Source of the DNA: JAHFUA01 sp963733935
Lineage (GTDB): Bacteria > Acidobacteriota > Terriglobia > Terriglobales > Acidobacteriaceae
Length of the DNA stretch: 64,000 nt
NCBI GenBank assembly: GCA_963733935.1
Contig: CAVTEQ010000020.1
Coordinates: forward strand, 62,001 to 126,000
Reading direction: 5' to 3'
Below are positions 57,938 through 64,000 of the stretch, piece after piece (the first letter of the stretch is position 1; each line of letters begins with the position of its first letter). Under the pieces are notes generated by a model that worked only from the letters and a program-made list of their open reading frames with translations, was not told the origin of the DNA and searched no databases. The translations under genes were made by a program, and so were the position numbers.

Positions 57938-59261
57938 GCGAGGCGTCGCAATGGCCTCGCTGGCATCGACGGAAACCAGGACCGGCACGCGCAACACCAC
58001 GAGCGTGCCTTTTCCGTCAGCGCTGGAGATGGTCATGGTAGCAGCGTCGCCGTAGAGCACCTTCAGGCGCTCGGCTACGTTGGACATGCCGATGCCGCTG
58101 CCGGGCTCGACCAGAGTCCCTTCGCCCGCCAGCGGCATGCCAACACCGTTGTCCTCCACCTCCACCACCAGGAATCCCTCTAACAAGCGGCTGCGCAGGG
58201 TGATGCTGCCGCCCTCGATGCGGGGTGCGAGGCCGTGCTTGATGGAGTTCTCCACCAACGGCTGCAGCACCATGGTGGGCACCACCATGTCGAGAGTGAC
58301 GGGATCGAGGTCTTTCACCACGCGCAATTTGTCGCGCCCGAAGCGCACCACTTCGATATCGAGATAATCGTCGATGAACTCCACCTCATCGCGCAGGTGG
58401 ACGAAGGCATCGCCCTTGCGCTGCAACCGGCGCAGAATGCTGGCCAGCTTCACGATCAGTACCCGCGCCATGTCGGGATCGAAGCGCACCAGTGAGGCGA
58501 TGGAGTTCAAAGTGTTAAACAGGAAATGAGGGTTGATCTGGCTCTGCAGGGCCTCCATGCGTGCTTGCAGCAGCAGGCGCTCCTGCACCTGCAGCTTCAT
58601 CTCGATGCGGGTGTTGTTCCAGATCTTGAGCGGAATGGCGACGCAGGCGACGGTGGTCGCGTACTGGGCGAGCAGCGTGGTCCAGGTAGGACCCGGAATC
58701 GAGAAGAAGTGGCGCGGCAGCAGCCGTCCCAACTGCATGCGCGCCAGTTGCGTGGCCAGAATGTAGAGGAAAAACAGGCTCTGCCAGTCCATGCGCGGGA
58801 CGCGGCAGGTTGCGGCGAACCCAGCGATACAGGCTCAGATCCATGAACGGGGTGAAGGCCCAGATGTCTTCCTTGTTGGGAGCGGCATCGCGCAGCATGC
58901 CCCCCGCGAAGCCGACGAGCATGTCGAAAGGGAGCGCAGCCAGTTCGCCGTTGTAGAGCGCGGCCAGCCCGAGCAGGGCGCCGCCGGTGGCGCCGGCCAC
59001 GCGTCCGCCGATTACCCCCAGCAGGATGGCGGCTTCCACGGAGAGGTCAGCCGCCTGGAAGTTGCGCACCGCCACGCGCACGAGCACGCCCAAGGCGAAC
59101 GGCGTAGCGATGAAGAGCGTCAGATGTACCTTCTGTTGCAGCGTCCGCTCTTCCTGAAACAGCAGCTCCTTGAAGTAGCGGGAGCGCACCACGGCGCTGC
59201 TGACCGCGGCGGCCACGCCCAGTTTCACCAGCAGGGTTACGAGGATGAAACGCGAGTCCAC
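57608..59261 (-). CDS. LytS/YehU-type sensor histidine kinase, frame break near 58795
   Basis: A 5TM-LYT plus His_kinase architecture. The first frame (59261 to about 58800, about 154 residues) has five hydrophobic helices with the LytS-like NFQAADLSVEAAILLGVIGGRVAGA and the end DIWAFTPFMDLSLYRWVRRNLPRP. The second frame (+1, from about 58795) continues with DWQSLFFLYILATQLARMQLGR, the phospho-His in QSQINPHFLFNTLNSI, the N-box PLVENSIKHGL and the G boxes DNGVGMP and GIGMSNV. One extra base joins them. The last 110 residues of the frame are antisense to bshA, so the true end probably lies near 57940. No LytR-type regulator is adjacent. Confidence 0.82.
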
Positions 59262-59363
59262 GCGCAGGAAAGGTTAGCACGGGCCGGAGGCATTCCTTGG
59301 CCACGGATTTCCACGGATCGTCACGAATCCGTATCTTGGAAGCCGGCGCTTTGAGGGCTGTTC

Positions 59364-59393
59364 TTGACTTCACGCGGCGTACGTGTTACACGT
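59364..59393 (+). promoter_or_regulatory. Promoter and palindromic operator of second toxin-antitoxin pair
   Basis: TTGACT (59364-59369) and TACACG (59387-59392) make a -35/-10 pair at 17 bp. The perfect palindrome ACGTGT-T-ACACGT (59381-59393) overlaps the -10. This is the layout expected for autorepression by the ribbon-helix-helix antitoxin that follows. Inference, but unusually tidy. Confidence 0.55.
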
Positions 59394-59411
59394 ATGGCAC
59401 GTGGCTCCCTT

Positions 59412-59663
59412 ATGAACTCGCGAAATCAGGCAAAGCAGAACGTGACGATCAGTCTCAGTCGGGATGTGCTCAAGAAAGCCAGGATTCTCGCCGCCCGCCG
59501 GGAGACGTCGATCAGCGGTTTGCTGGCGCAGGAGATCGAACTCCTGGTCGGGGAGGAGGAAGCATACGAACGGGCGGAACGACAAGCCAGGGCACTCCTC
59601 GAGAAGGGTTTTCACATGGGCGGCGTGATTCGAGCGGGCCGAGACGAGTTGCATGAGCGATAG
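59412..59663 (+). CDS. Ribbon-helix-helix-type antitoxin
   Basis: 83 residues from ATG 59412; ATG 59394 (10 bases after the -10 core) is an alternative. Neither has a clear Shine-Dalgarno. The first part reads QNVTISLSRDVLKKARILAARRETSISGLLAQEIELLV, a RHH strand-helix-helix of the CopG/DUF6364 kind used as DNA-binding antitoxin. The C-terminal helix (AYERAERQARALLEKGF) would neutralise the toxin. It overlaps the PIN toxin gene by 11 bp, indicating coupled translation. Confidence 0.8.
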   Translation: MNSRNQAKQNVTISLSRDVLKKARILAARRETSISGLLAQEIELLVGEEEAYERAERQARALLEKGFHMGGVIRAGRDELHER

Positions 59664-60078
59664 GACCTTTGTCGATACGAATGTCCTGATCTACGCTCAC
59701 GATGTCGATGCCACCTCAAAACACGAGACTGCAAACAGTGTTCTCCGCGAACTTTGGGAGGAACGCAGCGGCGTTCTTAGCCCGCAAGTGCTGCAGGAAT
59801 TCTACGTAAACGTCACTCGCAAGATTTTGCACCCCATCCCCAAGAAGTCAGCCCGTCTGGTGGTGAGCAGCTACGCCGTCTGGTGCATCGACACCACCCA
59901 TGCCGACATCTCCACGGCCTTTCGCATCGAGGATGAATACCGAATCGGATTCTGGGATGCCCTGGTGGTCGCGTCGGCTCTCAAGAGTGGGGCTAATCGA
60001 ATTCTGTCTGAAGATCTGAATGCCGGACAGACGATTGCGGGCATCCGTATTGAAAACCCATTCGTGAGCGCTCAATAG
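59653..60078 (+). CDS. PIN-domain toxin (VapC-like)
   Basis: 141 residues. TFVDTNVLIYAHD (Asp8) starts the PIN domain. LSPQVLQEFYVNVTRKI carries the mid Glu, and GFWDALVVASAL and RILSEDLNAGQTIAG the later acids. It is a Mg2+-dependent RNase by family. It is unrelated in sequence detail to the PIN toxin at 2028, so the two pairs did not arise by recent duplication. Partner antitoxin overlaps upstream; the next gene, ribA, follows at 29 bp. Confidence 0.9.
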   Translation: MSDRTFVDTNVLIYAHDVDATSKHETANSVLRELWEERSGVLSPQVLQEFYVNVTRKILHPIPKKSARLVVSSYAVWCIDTTHADISTAFRIEDEYRIGFWDALVVASALKSGANRILSEDLNAGQTIAGIRIENPFVSAQ

Positions 60079-60106
60079 CGCTAGCGCGGCATGTAATAAT
60101 CAGGAT

Positions 60107-60721
60107 GTGAGCAGTGCTTACAAATTGCGCAAGGTGGCGGAAGCCGATTTCCCGACCCGGTGGGGACATTTTCGGATCATGGGGTTCGAAGGGCAGGTGC
60201 AGGACGGGACGGACCGTCGCCTGGAAACCGCGGTCGGGCTGGTGATGGGAGATATACTCACCGAGCCGCCGCTGGTGCGCATCCACTCGCAGTGCCTGAC
60301 CGGAGACGTTTTCGGGTCGCTGCGCTGCGATTGCCAGCAACAGCTCGAGATGTCGTTCAAGATGATTGCCGAAGCCGGGCGCGGCGTGCTGGTCTACGAG
60401 CAGCAGGAAGGGCGCGGCATCGGGTTGATGGCGAAGCTGGAAGCCTACGAACTGCAGGACAAGGGCCTCGATACCGTGGAAGCCAACGAGATCCTGGGTT
60501 TCAAGGCCGACCATCGCGAGTTCGCTCTGCCGGCGGAAGTGCTGAAGTCGTTAGGCCTGCGGCAGGTGCGCTTGTTGTCGAACAATCCCGAAAAAGTGCA
60601 GGCGCTCGAGAGCGCGGGGGTGAAGGTGGTCGAGCGCGTGCCGTGCGTAGTTGAGGCCCAGTCCCACTCCGAGGCCTACCTGAAGACCAAGCAGCAAAAG
60701 ATGGGACACATCTTTGGATAG
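60107..60721 (+). CDS. ribA: GTP cyclohydrolase II
   Basis: The first committed step of riboflavin synthesis, GTP to 2,5-diamino-6-ribosylamino-pyrimidinone phosphate. 204 residues, from a GTG at 60107. Zinc ligands Cys63, Cys74 and Cys76 lie in VRIHSQCLTGDVFGSLRCDC. The motifs EQQEGRGIGLMAKLEAYELQDKG and LLSNNPEKVQALESAGVKVVERVP are standard. It is stand-alone (not fused to RibB). No FMN riboswitch is visible upstream, and other rib genes are absent. Confidence 0.95.
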   Translation: MSSAYKLRKVAEADFPTRWGHFRIMGFEGQVQDGTDRRLETAVGLVMGDILTEPPLVRIHSQCLTGDVFGSLRCDCQQQLEMSFKMIAEAGRGVLVYEQQEGRGIGLMAKLEAYELQDKGLDTVEANEILGFKADHREFALPAEVLKSLGLRQVRLLSNNPEKVQALESAGVKVVERVPCVVEAQSHSEAYLKTKQQKMGHIFG

Positions 60722-60754
60722 CACTCAGCAGTCAGCACTCAGCAGTCAGCATCC
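60722..60754. repeat. ACTCAGCAGTCAGC tandem tract
   Basis: CACTCAGCAGTCAG-type units occur twice in tandem directly after the ribA stop, before the convergent sigma54-activator gene. Another member of the word-like spacer tracts, with its own vocabulary. Confidence 0.8.
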
Positions 60755-60785
60755 CAACAAGAGATCTTAGGACTCATTCCTAGAA

Positions 60786-62117
60786 TCAGCGGGCGTCGCT
60801 GACGGTCCAGCCTTCTTCCTGCTGCCGATCCGCGATCCACTGCTGGAGCTTGTCGACGAGGTTGGAGTCGATGTGCGTGAAGCGGATGCCGGCTTTGCCG
60901 CGCACGTCCGCCCAGGCGATGCGGCCTGTAGCCTCGACCGGGAGGCCTTCTGGCATGGCGAAGCGGATCTCGAGGTCGCCGCTGCACTTCAGGGGGTTGG
61001 CAATACCACTTACTGCGAGTCCACCAACCGCAAGGTTAACGCTGCGCACCATAAGCTCTTCGCCCCACTTAGTACGAACCGAGACCGGCACATCCAGCGC
61101 GGCGCGGAAGTAGTTCTGCTGGTCGCGGCCGAGCGCACCCAGAGGATTCGAGCTACGGCGTTCCGCGTCGATCTTGTATTGCTTGAGCTTGCGGCTGAGG
61201 GTGCGGCGAGAGATGCCAAGCTGTTCCGCCGCCTGTCCCTGGTGGCCTCCGGTCCCCCCCAGCACCTTGACGATGGTCTGGCGCTCGATCTCGGCCAGGT
61301 CGGCGGTGGGGACTTCGTCCTCGATGCGCGGGGCGCCGCCGATCTCCGGCGGCAGGTCGGCGGCGCGCACTTCGGCGTCGTCCGCCAGGGTGGCCGCCTG
61401 CAAGACCACATTCTTAAGTTCGCGCACGTTGCCCGGCCAGGAATAGGCGAGCAACGCACGCAAGGCATCGTCCGAAAAGAGCATTTCGGGCTTGTGTTGT
61501 TTGAGCAGATGCTCCGCCAGGCCCACGATATCTTCCGGCCGGCTGCGTAAGGGCGGCACTTTGAGCTGGAACTGTCCCAGGCGATGATAAAGATCACTGC
61601 GGAAACGGCCGGCGCGGACCTGCTCTTCCAGGTCGCGGTTGGTGGCGGCGACGATGCGCACATCCACGGAGATCTTCTTGCTGCCGCCCAGCCGGTAGTA
61701 GGGCACGCCATCGAGCACGCGCAACAGCTTCACTTGCACCTTGGGCTCGAGTTCGCCGATTTCATCCAGGAACAGGGTGCCGTGGTCGGCCAGCTCAAAC
61801 AAGCCCTGCTTGGGAGTATCGGCGCCGCTGAACGCGCCCTTCTCGTAGCCGAACAGCTCGCTCTCCACCAGGTTCTCGGGAAGCGCGGCGCAGTTGAGGT
61901 CTACCCAGGGCTTGGCGCAGCGCAGCGAATGATGATGGATGGCGCGGGCAATAAATTCCTTGCCGCTGCCCGTCTCGCCGACGATGAGCACGGCGGCGCT
62001 GCTGCGGGCCACGCGCTCGACCATCTGCATGAGCTTGTGCATGGCCTCGCTGCATACCACGGCCTCAAATCCCTGGACGTGGTAGCGCGAAGTTTCGGTA
62101 GCGATGGAGTCCGACAT
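60786..62117 (-). CDS. Sigma54-dependent activator with C-terminal PilZ domain
   Basis: 443 residues. There is no N-terminal receiver, only a 20-residue leader. The AAA+ domain (about 20-245) has Walker A GETGSGK (47-53), the sigma54-contact loop GAFSGA (94-99, usually GAFTGA) and Walker B LFLDEIGE. A Fis-type helix-turn-helix follows (about 295-330: AAEQLGISRRTLSRKLKQYKI). Then a PilZ domain (about 345-435: RAALDVPVSVRTKW, VNLAVGGLAVSG, ATGRIAWAD, GIRFTHID). PilZ usually binds c-di-GMP, so the activator may be c-di-GMP controlled; a GGDEF gene lies 11 kb away. Domain order is unusual. Confidence 0.9.
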   Translation of the reverse strand: MSDSIATETSRYHVQGFEAVVCSEAMHKLMQMVERVARSSAAVLIVGETGSGKEFIARAIHHHSLRCAKPWVDLNCAALPENLVESELFGYEKGAFSGADTPKQGLFELADHGTLFLDEIGELEPKVQVKLLRVLDGVPYYRLGGSKKISVDVRIVAATNRDLEEQVRAGRFRSDLYHRLGQFQLKVPPLRSRPEDIVGLAEHLLKQHKPEMLFSDDALRALLAYSWPGNVRELKNVVLQAATLADDAEVRAADLPPEIGGAPRIEDEVPTADLAEIERQTIVKVLGGTGGHQGQAAEQLGISRRTLSRKLKQYKIDAERRSSNPLGALGRDQQNYFRAALDVPVSVRTKWGEELMVRSVNLAVGGLAVSGIANPLKCSGDLEIRFAMPEGLPVEATGRIAWADVRGKAGIRFTHIDSNLVDKLQQWIADRQQEEGWTVSDAR

Positions 62118-62311
62118 TCCCGTAACAGCGGTCCGCAGACGGATCTTGCCCGGGCGGAACGGTGCCCTAAAGGGTTTATCGGCTATCTGATTACCGGTGT
62201 CAACCGCGGGAGCAAACTAAGGTAATCGCCGTTGGGCAGCGACCGTTAGTAACCTCGCGCATGGGAGGGTGGGAGTCGCGAAGCATTCGAGAAACGATCG
62301 ACCGGGCCGGA

Positions 62312-62331
62312 GCAGGCCTTTGCAGGCCTGC
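62312..62331. terminator. Hairpin downstream of membrane-protein gene
   Basis: GCAGGCC (62312-62318) pairs with GGCCTGC (62325-62331), a perfect 7-bp stem with a 6-nt loop, 15 bp past the stop of the leftward membrane gene. There is no T-run. Confidence 0.4.
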
Positions 62332-62345
62332 GTCCAACCAGGTCA

Positions 62346-63116
62346 TTACCGTGTGGGCGTGAACTCCTGAACAACCTGCGCCTTCTCGCGGGCACCGGCA
62401 GGCAGAGTCGCGAACTGCAGGTTGGTGATGGCAGCAACCGCCGGGAATCGGAAATAACGCCGGTAGGAGACGTAAGTTCCGATCATCACCGGCAGCACGA
62501 CCAGCGGCGTCCGCCATCCGACGTAGGCCGTGGCCGTCGCTGCGATGGCCGCGATGCCAGCACTCAGGACGAAGTAAGAGAAGGTTAGCTCCAGCATCTC
62601 CCGCCATACCCGCCCCAGTTTGAGATTTTCGGTCAGCGAGATCACGCCGGCGATCGGCAAGGTGTCCGCTACCAGGAAGGCGGCGCCCGCCAGGGCAATG
62701 AGCAGCGATTTTGCCGTCAGGCTGGGGATCATCGCGGCGCGGCTGAACACAAACTGAGCTGCGGCGGCCGCCAGCACCAGCGTGGCGACATTGAATGCCG
62801 ACTGTACTGGCTTGATGCGCCTGCCGATGGCGGGCAGGCCCTGCACGAAGGCGGAGACCGCTGCCATCACCACTGTTTCGGAGAAGCTGAGTTCCGCCAG
62901 TGCAATGAGGATGAAGGGAAGATTCACCGACAGGTTCCCGGTTGTGCCCGGCAGCTTGACTTTAAGCCGGGAGGCAATTGCGGCGACGATGAGGAATGAC
63001 AGGAAGCGCACCGGATCCTTCGATTCCCACCGCATCAGCCCGCTCGCCAGGGCCAGCGCTCCTGCTGTCACGATCGCGGCGATGAAGAGCTTGGTATTTG
63101 CAGTCATGTTTTTCAT
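62346..63116 (-). CDS. Multi-pass membrane protein, sensor-domain-like
   Basis: 256 residues with about eight hydrophobic helices: LFIAAIVTAGALALASGLM; FLSFLIVAAIASRL; and further pairs to LVVLPVMIGTYVSY. The layout resembles the MASE-like membrane sensory module that often precedes HD or GGDEF domains. Here it stands alone with no output domain. The N-terminal MKNMTANTK is short, and AGGAGAT lies just upstream. It is on the same strand as the sigma54-activator downstream and the S8 peptidase upstream. Ligand unknown. Confidence 0.7.
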   Translation of the reverse strand: MKNMTANTKLFIAAIVTAGALALASGLMRWESKDPVRFLSFLIVAAIASRLKVKLPGTTGNLSVNLPFILIALAELSFSETVVMAAVSAFVQGLPAIGRRIKPVQSAFNVATLVLAAAAAQFVFSRAAMIPSLTAKSLLIALAGAAFLVADTLPIAGVISLTENLKLGRVWREMLELTFSYFVLSAGIAAIAATATAYVGWRTPLVVLPVMIGTYVSYRRYFRFPAVAAITNLQFATLPAGAREKAQVVQEFTPTR

Positions 63117-63146
63117 TGGTATCTCCTTTCGCTCTTCAAGGGTTAT

Positions 63147-64000
63147 TTACCGCGGACCGCGCTGCTGGAAGTGCGCCGGTCCCCAGGATCGCTGTCGCTC
63201 ATTCCGTAGCATGGTCTTGGTCTTGGAAATGACAGTGGAAGCGCCCCACAGGACACTGCAGCCGCCGTTGTCATCGCCGCTGCCGGTGGAAGTAGTAGAG
63301 CCCCAGAGGACGGAGCTGCCCCACAGCACCGAGGTGCCGCCGACAAACTCGTTGCTGCTCCACACCACGCTCGCGCCCCAGAGGACGCTGGTGCCCCACA
63401 GGACCGACTTGGAGGTCCCGCTGACCGTGGTCTGCACCAGGCTGATGGTCTTCGTCTTCGAGTCATAGACAGCGGTAGGAGAAAGGGCCGAGCCGGTGCC
63501 TTTATCGGTGTTCTTCAGCGCTGCGGCAACGTCCAGATCACCCGCGCCGTAGGTGAAGATGTCTCCCTCTTCGTTGTAAACATTGCCCAGAGCGTCCTCG
63601 ACGGTGCTGTGGAGGGGGAAGTTCTTGAAGGCCGACTTCATCAGCCGGGCCTTGACCAGGTCGGGCGTGAGCGTTGAGTCTTTCTGGATCATCAGAGCAG
63701 CGGCGCCGGCGACCATCGGGGCTGCCATGCTGGTGCCGCTCAGGGTGAAGTACATCGGGTTGCCATACCGCGCGCTGCATACCGTGTCGTTCCAGTTGCA
63801 GGGATACACGTCAAGGGTTGGGTAGCTTTTCACCAGGGTGGTGCTGGGCGCCAGCAGGGAGACGATCATGTTGCCCGAGGCCACGATGTCAGGCTTGACG
63901 ATATGATCGATCAGCGAGGGACCCTTGGAGCTGTAGCTGGCAATGGAGTCGTTGGCGGGATTGGGATCATCGGCGTCAATCGCGCCCACGGTGATTACGT
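63147..64000 (-). CDS. S8 family subtilisin-like serine peptidase, C-terminal part
   Basis: The frame is open through the right edge (VITVGAIDADDPNPANDS), so the N-terminal part is outside the window. The nucleophile motif SGTSMAAPMVAGAAALM is typical of S8 subtilisins. After the catalytic part an extension holds repeated SVLWG units (SVLWGTSVLWGASVVWSS, GTSVLWGSSVLWGS, CSVLWGAS), seen in several acidobacterial-type S8 proteins and possibly acting as a surface or assembly tag. The tail ends in an Arg/Gln/Gly stretch. It is 30 bp before the membrane gene and likely transcribed with it. Confidence 0.9.
   Translation of the reverse strand, partial: VITVGAIDADDPNPANDSIASYSSKGPSLIDHIVKPDIVASGNMIVSLLAPSTTLVKSYPTLDVYPCNWNDTVCSARYGNPMYFTLSGTSMAAPMVAGAAALMIQKDSTLTPDLVKARLMKSAFKNFPLHSTVEDALGNVYNEEGDIFTYGAGDLDVAAALKNTDKGTGSALSPTAVYDSKTKTISLVQTTVSGTSKSVLWGTSVLWGASVVWSSNEFVGGTSVLWGSSVLWGSTTSTGSGDDNGGCSVLWGASTVISKTKTMLRNERQRSWGPAHFQQRGPR

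Noticed and set aside
60079..60106. FMN riboswitch upstream of ribA
   Set aside because: Only 28 bp separate the toxin gene from ribA, with no RFN element motifs.

Overview
The window is a gene-dense, GC-rich (visibly above 60% in most genes) bacterial chromosome segment. It most resembles an acidobacterium (Acidobacteriota, Terriglobia/Koribacter-like). The reasons are the mix of BshA, HpnK, a bifunctional nuclease, S53 and S8 secreted peptidases, an ECF factor followed by a two-domain VOC protein, and spacers full of palindromic or word-like short repeats. No species can be named from sequence alone. There is no rRNA, CRISPR array, prophage or insertion sequence. Two tRNA genes are present (Asp-GTC and Val-TAC).

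Layout. 1-7.4 kb: a partial repeat protein; a rhomboid protease divergent from truB; a PIN/AbrB toxin-antitoxin pair; and a leftward operon ldh > MFS > miaB > bifunctional nuclease > small protein. 7.7-13.2 kb: a complete branched-chain amino-acid type ABC transporter (livG, livF, binding protein, livH, livM) followed by a 3-hydroxybutyrate dehydrogenase. 13.2-25 kb: a nucleotidyltransferase, a UbiD decarboxylase interrupted by a palindromic insert and a frameshift, small secreted proteins, MscS, a HlyD/TPR pair, YihY, queF and DinB. 25-33.6 kb: MFS, a glycosyltransferase, an S53 peptidase, a candidate selenoprotein of the AhpD/carboxymuconolactone decarboxylase family (in-frame UGA), an RsbW/STAS partner-switch pair, an MgtE-N/CBS protein and a SET-domain protein without a normal start. 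33.6-36.6 kb: an A+T-richer, palindrome-laden accessory patch with a RibD-like deaminase operon and an unknown membrane protein. 36.6-47.2 kb: a second STAS gene, dnaX-ybaB-recR broken up by a beta-helix gene and a DUF4097 gene, a tandem-repeat exported protein, transketolase and a response regulator. 47.4-64 kb: ECF sigma plus VOC, GGDEF, a Tat-type aminotransferase, the tRNAs, a deazaflavin-type reductase, HpnK, hemerythrin, bshA, a LytS-type kinase, a second toxin-antitoxin pair, ribA, a sigma54-activator/PilZ fusion, a membrane protein and the end of an S8 peptidase.

Three things stand out. (1) The AhpD-like gene at 30028-30552 has TGA exactly where the second Cys of CxxC belongs, a hairpin about 19 nt downstream that fits bacterial SECIS rules, and intact coding to the natural end. 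(2) Five genes (ubiD, DUF4097, aminotransferase, hpnK, LytS kinase) carry six reading-frame breaks, all of them +1. This points to insertion errors in the assembly more than to gene decay, and it does not explain an in-frame TGA. (3) Spacers carry several families of palindromic and near-tandem repeats, some inside or at the ends of genes, concentrated in the 33.6-36.6 kb patch.
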